Assembly: GCF_030406385.1 (NCBI RefSeq)
Contig: NZ_JAUEPM010000002.1
Span: 1 to 64,000 of the forward strand
Direction of reading: 5' to 3'
Length of the DNA: 64,000 nt
DNA from: Microbacterium oryzae
GTDB lineage: Bacteria > Actinomycetota > Actinomycetes > Actinomycetales > Microbacteriaceae
The position numbers and the translations under genes are program-made. Below, one piece after another: positions 17,025-26,361 of the stretch. The notes below the pieces were generated by a model. That model made no database searches. It saw only the letters and a program-made list of their open reading frames with translations, and was not told the DNA's origin. Within the stretch, counting starts at the first letter, position 1, and each line of letters starts with the position of its first letter.

Positions 17025-17921
17025 TCACTGGCCGCCGAAGCCCGTGGTCGCGACGCCCTTGACGATCTGCTTCTGGAAGATGAGGAACACAATGATGAGC
17101 GGCAACGCGGCGAGCACGGCCTGCGCCATGATCTGCGCGTACTGCACGCCGTAGGCGCTGATGACGGTCTGCAGGCCGACCGGCAGGGTCATGAGCGTGG
17201 TGTCGTTGATGACGAGGAACGGCCAGAGGAAGTTGTTCCACGCGCCGATGAACACGAAGATCGCCACCGACGCGAGGATCGGCCGCGACAGCGGCAGCAC
17301 GATCGACCAGAACACCCGGAAGCGGCTCGCGCCGTCGACGCGGGCGGCCTCCTCGAGCTCGATCGGCACGGCGTCGAAGAACTGCTTGAGGATGAACACC
17401 ATCGCCGGCGCCACCACCTGGGGGAGGATGAGCCCCCAGTGCGTGTCGACGAGGTGGAAGGCGAGCATCTCGTAGAACAGCGGGATGATGAGCGCCTGCG
17501 GCGGGACGACGATGCCGGCGATCACGACGACGTAGAGCCACCGGCGGCCGCGGAAGTCCATCCGCGAGAACGCGTAGGCCGCGAGCGCCGAGATCGCGAG
17601 GGTGATCAGGGTCACCGCCACCGACGTCCAGAGGCTGTTGAAGGCCCAGATCCAGACGTTCCCCTGCGAGAGGATGGCCGTGAACGCCCCCGTGGTCGGC
17701 CCGCTCGGCCCGATCCAGGAGGGATCGCCGGAGGCGGCGTCGTTCTCCGTCTTGAAGGCCGTCGCGACCGCCCAGAGGAACGGCAGCAGCCATCCGATCG
17801 CCATCAGCAGCAGCACGATGAACGCGACGATCCGCAGCGGGCTGAACGGCTTCGACCCCGGCTTGCGCTCGTGCGTGCCGGCGCCGGTCGGCGCGACGAT
17901 GGTCTCGGTGAGGGTGGTCAT
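17025..17921 (-). CDS. Carbohydrate ABC transporter permease (MalG/AraQ type)
   Basis: 298 residues with six membrane segments. The EAA loop that docks the ATPase is EEAARVDGASRFRVFWSIVLPLSRP (about residues 197-221), and GAWNNFLWPFLV follows, typical of this subfamily. It forms the channel with the permease encoded just upstream; stop and start share a base (TGATG). No ATPase gene is in the operon, so a shared MsiK-like ATPase elsewhere is likely, as is usual for actinobacterial sugar importers. Confidence 0.9.
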   Translation of the reverse strand: MTTLTETIVAPTGAGTHERKPGSKPFSPLRIVAFIVLLLMAIGWLLPFLWAVATAFKTENDAASGDPSWIGPSGPTTGAFTAILSQGNVWIWAFNSLWTSVAVTLITLAISALAAYAFSRMDFRGRRWLYVVVIAGIVVPPQALIIPLFYEMLAFHLVDTHWGLILPQVVAPAMVFILKQFFDAVPIELEEAARVDGASRFRVFWSIVLPLSRPILASVAIFVFIGAWNNFLWPFLVINDTTLMTLPVGLQTVISAYGVQYAQIMAQAVLAALPLIIVFLIFQKQIVKGVATTGFGGQ

Positions 17922-18862
17922 CACTGCTCCTTCCGGCGCCCGACGACGAGCGCCTGAGCGATGCCGATCACGACGATCAGCGCGAAGAACACGTAGGAGA
18001 TCGCGGCGGAGTAGCCGAATCGGTAGCCGACGAAGCCGGCCTCGTACATGTACTGCACGATGGAGCGCGTGGTGTCGCTCGCGACGCCGCCGAGCATCTG
18101 GTACGCCTGGTCGAACAGCTTCAGCGACGCGAGGATCTGCAGCATGACGATGAGCACGGTCGCGGGGCCGAGCTGGGGGATCGTGATCGACCAGAGCTGA
18201 CGCCACGGCCCCGCGCCGTCGAGCGAGGCGGCCTCGTACTGCTGGGCGGGGATGTTCTGGAGGGCCGCGAGGTACAGCAGGAAGTTGAACCCGACCGTCC
18301 ACCACACCGTCGCGATGACGATGGCGATGAGGTTCGTGTCGGGGTTCTGCAGCCACGCGATGGGCGGCAGTCCGACGGCCTCGAGGAGATTGTTCGCTGC
18401 GCCGATCTGCGGGTTGAAGATCCACACCCAGATCTGCGAGATGACCGTCGAGGCCAGCAGGAACGGCATGAAGAACGACAGCCGCCACAGCCACTGACCC
18501 GGGATGCCGCGGTCGACGAGCACCGCCATGATGAGCGCGAGCACGACGAGTGGGATCGTCGACAGCACCGTGAACAGCAGGGTGTTGCCCATCGAGCGCC
18601 ATGTGGTCGGGTCGCTGAGCGCCTCGGCGTAGTTCGCGAAGCCGATGATGTCGCCGCCGGCGCCGGTGAGCGACTGGTCGGTGAAGCTCAGGTAGATGCC
18701 GTGCAGGATGGGCCAGACGAGGAAGAGCGCGAACGCGACGAGGAACGGGGCGAGGAACGCCCAGCTCACGAGCTGCTCGCCGCGCTTGCCTCCCGCGTGC
18801 CCCGGTCGCTCGCGGGCCGCGCCCGTGACGATCGCGCGGGTGGTCTGCGGTGCCGTCGTCAT
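17921..18862 (-). CDS. Carbohydrate ABC transporter permease (MalF/UgpA type)
   Basis: 313 residues with six membrane segments (SWAFLAPFLVAFALFLVWPI first). The EAA loop is QYEAASLDGAGPWRQLWSITIPQLGP. The N-terminal ~30 residues are cytoplasmic. It pairs with the downstream MalG-type permease. The start overlaps the binding-protein stop by 4 bp (ATGA). Substrate, judged from the linked GH51 enzyme, is probably an arabinose-containing oligosaccharide. Confidence 0.9.
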   Translation of the reverse strand: MTTAPQTTRAIVTGAARERPGHAGGKRGEQLVSWAFLAPFLVAFALFLVWPILHGIYLSFTDQSLTGAGGDIIGFANYAEALSDPTTWRSMGNTLLFTVLSTIPLVVLALIMAVLVDRGIPGQWLWRLSFFMPFLLASTVISQIWVWIFNPQIGAANNLLEAVGLPPIAWLQNPDTNLIAIVIATVWWTVGFNFLLYLAALQNIPAQQYEAASLDGAGPWRQLWSITIPQLGPATVLIVMLQILASLKLFDQAYQMLGGVASDTTRSIVQYMYEAGFVGYRFGYSAAISYVFFALIVVIGIAQALVVGRRKEQ

Positions 18863-20196
18863 GACTGCCACGTCCCCTCGGGGTCGGCGGGGTTCGGCCT
18901 GGAGAGCACGGCGTCGACCCGGCGCTGGAAGTCGGCGATCGCCGCGGCGGGGTCGCCGCCGCTCAGCAGCGCGTCCTGCACGGAGGCGCCGAAGTCGCCC
19001 TGGAAGTTGGAGCCGGATCCCGTGAACCAGGCCGGCGGGTCGTACGCCACGTGCTCGGCGGCATCCGCGTAGTGCGCCTGCGGCACGAGGTCGGCGTAGT
19101 CGGGGGACTGCGTGACGGGGAGGTAGGCGGGGATGTGGCCCGCTTCCGCCCAGTCGAACGACCCCTTGAGGAGATCCGCCACGAAGCGGTACGTGAGATC
19201 GCGCTTGTCGGGGTCGGGTTCGGTCTGATGCGGCAGGACGAAGGAGTGCGAGTCGGCGTAGACGGAGTCGGTGCCGAACAGCGTGGGGATCATCGTCGCG
19301 TCGAACGGGATGCCCGCGGCCTCCATCGTCCGCAGCTCCCACACGCCGGTGAGGAGCATGCCGCTCCGGCCCGTCGCGAACTCGGCGATCGCCGACTGGT
19401 AGTCGTTCTGCGGGGCTGCGATCTCGCCATCCAGCAGGTTCTGCATGAGGGTGAGCGACTCGACCGCCGCGTCCTGATCGAGCTCGCTCTTGCCGCCCTC
19501 GGGCAGCTCCATCTCGAGGCCGTGCTGCGTGTAGAGCGTGTAGAAGAGGCGCCACATCTGCGCGCCGTCGCCGAGGTACCCGTACGAGAGGCCGTGCCCC
19601 TCGGCGGAGCCCGCGACCGCGCGCGTGAGCTCGAGGAACTCGTCGGGACTCTGCGTGGGGTTGAGGCGCCCGTCGCTGTCGAGCACGCCCGCCGCGTCGC
19701 AGATGTCCGGGTTGAACATGAGGACGAACGGATGGGCGTCGAGCGCCACGCTGTAGAGCTCGCCTCCCGCGTGTCCCTTCTCCCAGATGGGAGCCGGGAA
19801 CGTGGACTCGTCGACGCCGAGCTCGGCGAGCCGGTCGACGTCCCACGGGTCGAGGAGGCCGCCCGGCGCATAGCCTGCGACACGCGTCGCGTGCATGATG
19901 GCGACCTCGGGCGCGCGCCCGCCGGTCGCGGCCATGGCGAGCTTCGTGTAGTACGGCGACCCCCAGGCGAGCACGGTGGGCCGGACGCGGTAGTCGGACT
20001 GGGCGGCGTTCGCCGTGTCGAGCAGGCCCGACATGGTGACGCCGTCGCCGCCGCTGAGGAGGTGCCAGAACTGCAGCTCCTGCGGGGTCCGAGCACTGCC
20101 GGGAGGCGTGCAGCCGGCGAGGAAGGCGGTTCCCGCGAGGGCGGCGGCGCCGGCGAGCAGCTGCCGGCGCGTCATATGAAGCGATGGTGGCGCCAT
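18859..20196 (-). CDS. Sugar-binding lipoprotein of the ABC importer
   Basis: 445 residues. The N-terminus carries a twin-arginine-like signal (TRRQLLAG) ending in the lipobox FLAGC, so the mature protein is lipid-anchored outside the membrane. The rest fits family 1 solute-binding proteins (ELQFWHLLSGGDG; MAATGGRAPEVAIMHATRVAGYAPGGLL). ATG 20196 has AAGGAG upstream; ATG 20175 is possible but lacks one. It is the first gene of the arabinoside operon and lies 41 bp from a LacI-type operator. Confidence 0.9.
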   Translation of the reverse strand: MAPPSLHMTRRQLLAGAAALAGTAFLAGCTPPGSARTPQELQFWHLLSGGDGVTMSGLLDTANAAQSDYRVRPTVLAWGSPYYTKLAMAATGGRAPEVAIMHATRVAGYAPGGLLDPWDVDRLAELGVDESTFPAPIWEKGHAGGELYSVALDAHPFVLMFNPDICDAAGVLDSDGRLNPTQSPDEFLELTRAVAGSAEGHGLSYGYLGDGAQMWRLFYTLYTQHGLEMELPEGGKSELDQDAAVESLTLMQNLLDGEIAAPQNDYQSAIAEFATGRSGMLLTGVWELRTMEAAGIPFDATMIPTLFGTDSVYADSHSFVLPHQTEPDPDKRDLTYRFVADLLKGSFDWAEAGHIPAYLPVTQSPDYADLVPQAHYADAAEHVAYDPPAWFTGSGSNFQGDFGASVQDALLSGGDPAAAIADFQRRVDAVLSRPNPADPEGTWQS

Positions 20197-20236
20197 CGTC
20201 ACTCCTTCGTGACTGTGTGACCAGGGTCCGGCCATC

Positions 20237-20263
20237 ATTACATCGATGTAATAGCGCGTGCAA
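20237..20263 (-). promoter_or_regulatory. LacI-family operator overlapping the arabinoside operon promoter
   Basis: ATTACATCGATGTAAT (20237-20252) is a perfect 16-bp palindrome with the central CG typical of LacI-family operators. On the minus strand TTGCAC (20263-20258) and TGTAAT (20242-20237) can serve as -35 and -10 with a short 15-bp spacer, so a bound repressor would cover the -10. The regulator is probably the adjacent LacI protein. Confidence 0.75.
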
Positions 20264-20282
20264 GAGGGGAGGCCGGACAGAT

Positions 20283-20362
20283 GCAGGAGATCCGGCTGGG
20301 CACGCGCTGAGCGGCCCCGAGAACACGCCGCCCGGGCGCCGCTGAGAGCACGGATCTCCTGC
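20283..20362. repeat. 12-bp inverted repeat with long spacer after the lacI-type gene
   Basis: GCAGGAGATCCG (20283-20294) recurs as its exact complement at 20351-20362 with a 56-bp GC-rich spacer. It lies downstream of the regulator gene, between its stop and the operon promoter, and may end lacI transcription. Nothing else is seen in 20264-20405. Confidence 0.5.
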
Positions 20363-20405
20363 GCTGCGTCCCGGGCCGGGGCGAGCTGCGCGCTGAAGCG
20401 GCAGC

Positions 20406-21428
20406 TCAGCGCGTCGTGCTGCCGCGGACGACGAGCTCGTACGGAACGCGCACCGCGCGCGGGGTGTGCGCGCGATCGCCCATGCGCCACTCGAGCAGGG
20501 TCAGCGCCTCGCGGGCGAAGGTGCGCCGGTCGAAGCGGATGGTCGTGAGCGAGGGGGTGGTGAAGCGCGCGATCTCGACGTCGTCGAATCCCGTGAGGAG
20601 GACGTCCTCTGGCACACGGAAGCCGTGCGCGTGGAGCGCGTGCAGCGCGCCGGCGGCGAGGGAGTCGGTGAACGCGACGATCGCGTCGAAGCGCACCCCC
20701 CGGGCGAGGAGATGCTCGACCGCGGCCGCGCCGGAGCCGACCGTCCACGGGAGGCTGCTGATCTCGAGCGCCGGGTCGGCGGGGATGCCGGCCTCGGCGA
20801 GCGCGTCGCGATACCCGGCCAGGCGCTCGCGGCTGGTCGCCGTCGCCGACGCGTCATCGCCATCCCCGCCCACCGCCGCGATACGGCGCGCGCCCTGCGC
20901 GATGACATGCCGCGTGACCTCGCGCGACGCGGCGAGGCTGTCGACGTGCACGCGGTCGGCGACGCGCTGCTCCACCTCCCCGATGAGGACGACCGGCGGG
21001 AGGTGGTCCGCGTGGCCGATGGCGCTGTCCTCGAAGCGGATGGGGTTGAGGATGAGGCCGTCGATGAGATGCGCCCGGGCGCGGGAGAGCAGCTCGTACT
21101 CGCGCCCGGGGTCGGAGGCGGTCTCCTCGACCTGCACGGCGAATCCGCGCTCGTGCGCCACCTCGACGAGACTGTGCAGCAGTTCGGCGGAGAACGCGGT
21201 GCCGAGGTCGGGGAGCGCGACGGCGATGGTGCCGGAGCGGCCGTTGCGCAATCCGCGCGCGCTGAGGTTCGGCACGAAGTCGAGCTCGCGCATGGCGGCC
21301 TCGACGCGCTCAGTCGTCTCCGGGCGCACGTAGGTGGTGCCGGTGACGACGTTCGAGACGGTCTTCGCGGACACGCCGGCCAGCGCCGCCACGTCCTTCA
21401 TGGTGGCTCTCCCCGCCCGCCCCGCCAT
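20406..21428 (-). CDS. LacI-family transcriptional regulator of the arabinoside operon
   Basis: N-terminal helix-turn-helix (TMKDVAALAGVSAKTVSNVVTG, written here in parts: TMKDVAALAG / VSAKTVSNVV) with hinge FVPNLSARGLRNGRSGTI, then a periplasmic-binding-like effector domain ending in the usual LLTGFDDVEIARFTTPSLTTI block. Starts are possible at 21428 (MAGRAG), 21401 (MKDVAAL, best Shine-Dalgarno GGGGAG) and 21464. I prefer 21428 because it keeps the Thr that caps helix 1. It probably represses the downstream transporter/GH51 operon through the 20237-20252 palindrome and is relieved by an arabinose-derived sugar. Confidence 0.85.
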   Translation of the reverse strand: MAGRAGRATMKDVAALAGVSAKTVSNVVTGTTYVRPETTERVEAAMRELDFVPNLSARGLRNGRSGTIAVALPDLGTAFSAELLHSLVEVAHERGFAVQVEETASDPGREYELLSRARAHLIDGLILNPIRFEDSAIGHADHLPPVVLIGEVEQRVADRVHVDSLAASREVTRHVIAQGARRIAAVGGDGDDASATATSRERLAGYRDALAEAGIPADPALEISSLPWTVGSGAAAVEHLLARGVRFDAIVAFTDSLAAGALHALHAHGFRVPEDVLLTGFDDVEIARFTTPSLTTIRFDRRTFAREALTLLEWRMGDRAHTPRAVRVPYELVVRGSTTR

Positions 21429-21442
21429 CCGCTCAGGATAAT

Positions 21443-21505
21443 CCGGCATGTCCCACTCGTTCACGCCAAGAGGCGGTCATGACGTGCACAAGTGAGACAT
21501 GCCGG
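21443..21505. other. Long-armed inverted repeat between ppc and the lacI-type gene
   Basis: Arms 21443-21457 and 21491-21505 match over 15 bp with one mismatch (core CCGGCATGTC). It begins 17 bp after the ppc stop on the minus strand. It could terminate ppc or bind a regulator upstream of the LacI-type gene. Confidence 0.4.
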
Positions 21506-21521
21506 AAGGGGGAGCACGAAC

Positions 21522-24191
21522 TCACCCGGTGTTCTGGAGGCCGGCCGCGACACCGGAGACCGACAGGAGCAGCAGGCGCTGCTGCTCGGGGTCGGCGGGC
21601 AGGTCGGCCGGGGCGTCGCGCAGCGCACGGAGCGCCCGCAGCTGCAGGAGCGAGAGCGCGTCGACGTACGGGCTGCGGAGCTTCACCGCGCGCTGCAGCA
21701 CCGGCTTGTTGGCCAGCAGGCCGTCGCCGCCCGCGATCCGGATGACCCAGGCGCGGGTGAGCGTCATCTCGTCCATGACGAGCTGCGCGAGGTCCTCGCG
21801 GTCGCCGAGGGCGAGGTACTGCCGCGCGATCCGGTCATCGGCCTTCGCGAGGCTCATCGCCACGTTGTCGATCATGGTCCGGAAGAGCGGCCACTGCGCG
21901 TAGGCCTCCTTCAGCCGCGCCTCGTCGCCGACGGATTCCAACGCGGTGCCCAGCCCGAACCATCCGGCGAGGTTGATGCGCGCCTGCGTCCACGCGAAGA
22001 CCCACGGGATGGCCCGGAGGTCCTCGAGCGACTCGACCGACAGCCCGCGCCGGGCGGGACGGGAGCCGAGCGCGAGCAGCCCGACCTCCTCCATCGGCGT
22101 CACCGTGGCGAACCACGGCGCGAAGCCCGGGGCCTTCACGAGGTCGAAGAACCGCGCCCTCGACGTGGTCTCCATGACCTCGGCGATGTCGGCGTAGCGC
22201 TCGGCCGCCGTGCGGTTCCGCTCCTCGTTCGAGGGCGCCGAGGCGGTGAGGATGGCCGCGGCCACCTGATCGACGTGGCGCATCGCGATGTCGGGATCGC
22301 CGTAGCGGGCGAAGATGACCTCACCCTGCTCGGTGAGCTTGAAGCGGCCGTCGACCGAGTGCGGAGGCTGGGCGAGGATGGCGCTGTTCGCCGGGCCACC
22401 GCCGCGGCCGAGGGCGCCGCCGCGGCCGTGGAAGAGGGTCAGCTCGATGCGGCTCTCCTGCGCCCACGCGGCGATCAGGGCCTGCGCCTCGTACAGCGCG
22501 AGGTTCGCCGCGACCGGTCCGACGTCCTTGGACGAGTCGGAGTAGCCGAGCATGACCTCGAGACGGCGGCCGGTGGCCTCGAGCCGCGCCGAGAACTCGG
22601 GATGGTCGACGATCTCCGCGAGGATGCCCGGCGCCGCCTGCAGGTCGGCGAACGTCTCGAAGAGCGGGATGACGTCGAGCACGGGCGGGGTGCCGCCCTC
22701 GCCGACCGCGTACCGGGCGAGACGGTGCACGTTCGCGAGGTCCTCCGCGGACTGCGTGAACGACACGATGTACCGGCCCGCGGCACGCGGGCCGAAGCGC
22801 TCCTGGATGAAGGAGATCGCGCGGAAGACCTCCAGCACCTCCTCGGCCTGCTCGCTGCGGGCGTCGCCCGCGTCGAGCTCGGCGAGCACCTTCGCATGCA
22901 CGGCCGAGTGCTGGCGCACCTCGAGCTCGGCGAGGTGGAAGCCGTACGTCTCCACCTGCCAGATGAGCTGCTGCAGCTGACCGTAGGCCTGACGGGCCGC
23001 GCCGCCGCGAGCGAGCGACTCCTGCACGATGCGGAGGTCCGACAGCAGGTGCTCGGGGTCGCGGTACGCGAGGTCGGCGTCGCGGGTGCGCGTCGCGGCG
23101 ATCTTGCGCGAGAGCAGCAGCACGACGCGGCGATGCGGCTCGTTCGGCGAGCGCTTCGCGATCTCGGCGGCCGCGTCCTCATCCGCACTGCGCAGCCGCT
23201 CCCAGAGCGCGAGCAGCTCGTCGCTCGGGGGAGTGGTGGACGCGTCCAGGGTGAGCCCGCGCCCCACGCGCTGTGCCGCGCGCTCGAGTCCGAGGAGCAC
23301 GTGCTCGCTCGCGATCGCCGCCGCCTGCCGGCTCACCTTCGCGGTGACGAACGGGTTGCCGTCGCGGTCGCCGCCGACCCAGGTGCCGACGCGCACGAAG
23401 GGGCGCACGAGCGGCGGCTCGTCGCCGTCGATCCCGCCGCGGATGGCCTCGTCGGCGCGGCGGTAGATCTCCGGCACGGTCGTGAAGAGGGTGTCGTCGA
23501 AGACGGCCATGACCGTCCGCACCTCGTCGGTCGGCGACGGCTTCTCGGCGCGGATGGGCGCGGTGCGCCACAGGGTGTCGATCTCCTCGAGCATGTGCCG
23601 CGTGGTGCGCTGCTGCGCTGCGCTGTTCTCCGGCGCGGCACCGAGCTCGTCGACGAGCGTCGACAGACGACGGATGGCCGTGGAGACCGCGCGACGTCGG
23701 GCCTCGGTGGGGTGCGCGGTGAAGACGGGGTGGAAGCGGAGAGCCTGCAGGCGCTCGCGCGCTGCATCCTCGCCCACCTCGGCGGCGAGATCGGCGTACG
23801 CGCCGGCGATGGTGCCGCGCGGGTCGCGCTCGGGCTGGCCGTCGCGCTCGCGCAGCACGCGCACGCGGTGGTGCTCCTCGGCGAGATTCACGAGGTGGAA
23901 GTAGCAGGTGAACGCGCGCGCGACCTCATCCGCCCGCTGCACCGAGAAGGAGTCCGCGACGCGGGCGGCCCGGTCGAACGCCTCCGGGCTCGGGTCGGTG
24001 TAGGCGTGGATCGTGGCCACGCGGAGCCGCTCGACGTCCTCGTACAGGTCTGCGGAACCGCTCTCGCGGAGCACCTGGCCGAGCAGGGAGCCGAGCAGGC
24101 GGACATCCGCGCGCATCCGCTCGGGCATCTCCTGCTCCGCTTCCAGTCGCCCGACGGCGTCGAGAACTTCCGTGGGGGTGGGATCGTGCAT
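21522..24191 (-). CDS. ppc: Phosphoenolpyruvate carboxylase
   Basis: 889 residues, full length for bacterial PEPC. Landmarks: VFTAHPTEARRR with the catalytic histidine, VGGDRDGNPFVT, MLGYSDSSKDVG, LFHGRGGALGRGGGP with the catalytic lysine-independent loop, and the invariant C-terminal QNTG. It carboxylates PEP to oxaloacetate to refill the TCA cycle. ATG 24191 has no clear Shine-Dalgarno upstream, so it may be leaderless. It diverges from the oxidoreductase at 24295. Confidence 0.96.
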   Translation of the reverse strand: MHDPTPTEVLDAVGRLEAEQEMPERMRADVRLLGSLLGQVLRESGSADLYEDVERLRVATIHAYTDPSPEAFDRAARVADSFSVQRADEVARAFTCYFHLVNLAEEHHRVRVLRERDGQPERDPRGTIAGAYADLAAEVGEDAARERLQALRFHPVFTAHPTEARRRAVSTAIRRLSTLVDELGAAPENSAAQQRTTRHMLEEIDTLWRTAPIRAEKPSPTDEVRTVMAVFDDTLFTTVPEIYRRADEAIRGGIDGDEPPLVRPFVRVGTWVGGDRDGNPFVTAKVSRQAAAIASEHVLLGLERAAQRVGRGLTLDASTTPPSDELLALWERLRSADEDAAAEIAKRSPNEPHRRVVLLLSRKIAATRTRDADLAYRDPEHLLSDLRIVQESLARGGAARQAYGQLQQLIWQVETYGFHLAELEVRQHSAVHAKVLAELDAGDARSEQAEEVLEVFRAISFIQERFGPRAAGRYIVSFTQSAEDLANVHRLARYAVGEGGTPPVLDVIPLFETFADLQAAPGILAEIVDHPEFSARLEATGRRLEVMLGYSDSSKDVGPVAANLALYEAQALIAAWAQESRIELTLFHGRGGALGRGGGPANSAILAQPPHSVDGRFKLTEQGEVIFARYGDPDIAMRHVDQVAAAILTASAPSNEERNRTAAERYADIAEVMETTSRARFFDLVKAPGFAPWFATVTPMEEVGLLALGSRPARRGLSVESLEDLRAIPWVFAWTQARINLAGWFGLGTALESVGDEARLKEAYAQWPLFRTMIDNVAMSLAKADDRIARQYLALGDREDLAQLVMDEMTLTRAWVIRIAGGDGLLANKPVLQRAVKLRSPYVDALSLLQLRALRALRDAPADLPADPEQQRLLLLSVSGVAAGLQNTG

Positions 24192-24294
24192 ACGACAACG
24201 GTAACGGGCGCCGAGGGATGCTCCGTCGCGCGTCGTCGCACGCCGTCATGCGCTCGCCGTCCCCGCTAGGGTGGGCCGCGGAACAGGAGGGCGC

Positions 24295-25398
24295 ATGCAC
24301 AGCGACCGCACGAGCGCCGACCGCGCGCAGCCGGTCTCGCTCGCCGTCGTGGGGGCCGGATGGCGCGCGCGGTTCATCCTGCGGGTGGCGGCCGCGCTTC
24401 CCGAGCGCTTCCGGATCGCGGGACTCGTCGTGCGCGATGCGGCGGCGGCCGAGCGGATGAGCGCGGAGTGGGGGGCGCCCGCATTCGCCACGCTCGACGC
24501 GCTGCTCGCGCATCGCCGCCCGGACTTCCTCGTCCTCTCCGTGCCCCGCGCTGCGGCGCCCGAGCTCATCGCGGACGCCGTGCGCCGGGACCTCCCCGTG
24601 CTCACCGAGACCCCGCCAGCGGACTCCCTCGACGATCTCACCGCGCTCTTCCGCACCGTCGGCGGGGAGGCGCCCGTCCAGGTCGCCGAGCAGTACCACC
24701 TGCAGCCGCTCATCGCCGCTCAGCTCGGGATCGCCCGGTCGGGAGTGCTGGGCGAGGTGCGCGAATGCCGCGTCTCGATCAGCCACGGCTATCACGCTGC
24801 GAGCGTGATGCGGCGGATGCTCGGCGTCGGATTCGAGGACGCCGTGATCGCGGCGTCGCGCTTCGACGCGCCGCTCGTCGGCGGCCCCGGCCGCGGCGGA
24901 GACCCCGAGCGCGAGGAGCTGCTGACCGCCGAGCTCACCCTCGCGCATGTCGACTTCGGCGGCCGGCTCGGCGTCTACGACTGGGCCCCGCAGCAGAACC
25001 GGTCGTGGATCCGCGGCACTCGCCTCCTCGTCCGCGGGGAGCGCGGCGAGATCGACGGGCTGGACGTGCGCTACCTGCAGGACGCGCGCACCCCGATGGA
25101 GTACCGCATCCGCCGCGTCGAGGCGGGGCAGTTCACGAACCTCGAGGGGCACTTCCTGCGCGGTCTCACCGGGGGCGGGGAATGGCTGTACCGCAATCCG
25201 TTCGCGCCGGCGCCGCTCATCGATGACGAGATCGCGGTGGCCCATTGCCTGGCGCGCATGGCGGAGTACGTGCGGGGTGGCGACGGCTGGTACGGCCTCG
25301 CGGAGGCCGCGCAGGACCACTACCTCGGGATGGCCGTGGCGAGGGCCGCCGAGAGCGGCGAGCGGGTGCGCACCACGCGGCAGGCCTGGGCGGCCTGA
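24295..25398 (+). CDS. Gfo/Idh/MocA family oxidoreductase
   Basis: 367 residues. The N-terminal Rossmann fold begins LAVVGAGWRARFILRVAAAL. The middle VAEQYHLQPLIAAQLGIA corresponds to the family's substrate-domain start after the EKPxA-like motif, here TETPPAD, so the usual catalytic Lys (EKP) is replaced by Thr-Pro. A catalytic change or a different substrate is therefore likely. AGGAGG precedes ATG 24295 and a TAGGGT -10 box lies at 24267-24272. It converges with trhO two bases apart. Substrate unknown, probably a sugar or polyol. Confidence 0.8.
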   Translation: MHSDRTSADRAQPVSLAVVGAGWRARFILRVAAALPERFRIAGLVVRDAAAAERMSAEWGAPAFATLDALLAHRRPDFLVLSVPRAAAPELIADAVRRDLPVLTETPPADSLDDLTALFRTVGGEAPVQVAEQYHLQPLIAAQLGIARSGVLGEVRECRVSISHGYHAASVMRRMLGVGFEDAVIAASRFDAPLVGGPGRGGDPEREELLTAELTLAHVDFGGRLGVYDWAPQQNRSWIRGTRLLVRGERGEIDGLDVRYLQDARTPMEYRIRRVEAGQFTNLEGHFLRGLTGGGEWLYRNPFAPAPLIDDEIAVAHCLARMAEYVRGGDGWYGLAEAAQDHYLGMAVARAAESGERVRTTRQAWAA

Positions 25399-25400
25399 AG

Positions 25401-26300
25401 TCAGACGGCGGCGGTCTCGTGCCGCGGGCAGGGCGCTGCGTCGCCGCAGCCCTCGCACAGCACCACGCGCACCTGGCACGCGTCGTCCACGCAGTCGACC
25501 ATCCGGGCCGACGGAGCCTCGCAGCGCGAGCAGCGGGAGATGACGGCCGCGCCGTCGCCGAAGGTCATCGACTCGCGTCCGTCGAAGACGTAGAGCGCGC
25601 CCTCCCACAGTCCGGTGTTGCCGAAGGTCTCGCCGTAGCGGGCGATGCCGCCATCCAGCTGGTACACCTCGCCGAAGCCGCGCGCGGTCATGAGACTCGA
25701 CAGCACCTCGCAGCGGATGCCGCCGGTGCAGTACGTCACCACCGGCCGCCCCTTCAGATCGTCGTAGCGGCCGGAATCGAGCTCGGCGATGAAGTCGCGC
25801 GTGGTGGCCACATCGGGCACCACCGCATCGCGGAAACGGCCGATCACCGCCTCGAACGCGTTGCGGCCGTCGAAGAAGACGACGTCGTCGCCGCGCTCGG
25901 CGACGAGCCTGTGCAGCGCACCCGGGCTGAGGTGCGTACCGCCGCCGACCACGCCGTTCTCGTCCACGCGGAGCTCCTCGGGGGCTCCGAAGGAGACGAT
26001 CTCCTCGCGCACCTTCACCGTCAGTCTCGGGAAGTCCAGGCTCCGGCCATCCGCATCGAGTCCGCTGCCGGACGACCACTTGAAGTCGATGCCCGTGAAG
26101 GGCGCGTAGTCCTTCGTCTTGCGGATGTAGCGCTTGAGCGCGTCCATGTCGCCGCCGACGGTGCCGTTGATCCCGTCCTTCGAGAGGAGGATCCGCCCGC
26201 GCAGGCCCAGCAGTTCACAGAGGTCGCGTTGCCACAGGCGGATGGCGTCCGGGTCCGCGATGGGGGTGAAGAGGTAGTACAGGAGGATCTTCGCGGGCAC
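25401..26300 (-). CDS. trhO: tRNA uridine(34) hydroxylase (rhodanese family)
   Basis: 299 residues of the TrhO/UPF0176 family: N-terminal [14 protein letters not shown] domain ([13 protein letters not shown]), rhodanese domain with active loop CTGGIRC (about residues 190-196), and a C-terminal Cys-rich segment (CSRCEAP...CVDDACQ...[10 protein letters not shown]) likely binding zinc. It hydroxylates uridine 34 of certain tRNAs with oxygen to 5-hydroxyuridine (known for E. coli TrhO). GTG 26300 is used; an upstream ATG at 26360 would overlap the start of the opposite gene. Confidence 0.9.
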   Translation of the reverse strand: MPAKILLYYLFTPIADPDAIRLWQRDLCELLGLRGRILLSKDGINGTVGGDMDALKRYIRKTKDYAPFTGIDFKWSSGSGLDADGRSLDFPRLTVKVREEIVSFGAPEELRVDENGVVGGGTHLSPGALHRLVAERGDDVVFFDGRNAFEAVIGRFRDAVVPDVATTRDFIAELDSGRYDDLKGRPVVTYCTGGIRCEVLSSLMTARGFGEVYQLDGGIARYGETFGNTGLWEGALYVFDGRESMTFGDGAAVISRCSRCEAPSARMVDCVDDACQVRVVLCEGCGDAAPCPRHETAAV

Positions 26301-26361
26301 GGATCCAGGGTAGGCGTCAAGGCCGAGAAGACGCCGGTTGCGCGGCAGTACGGTGTGGGCC

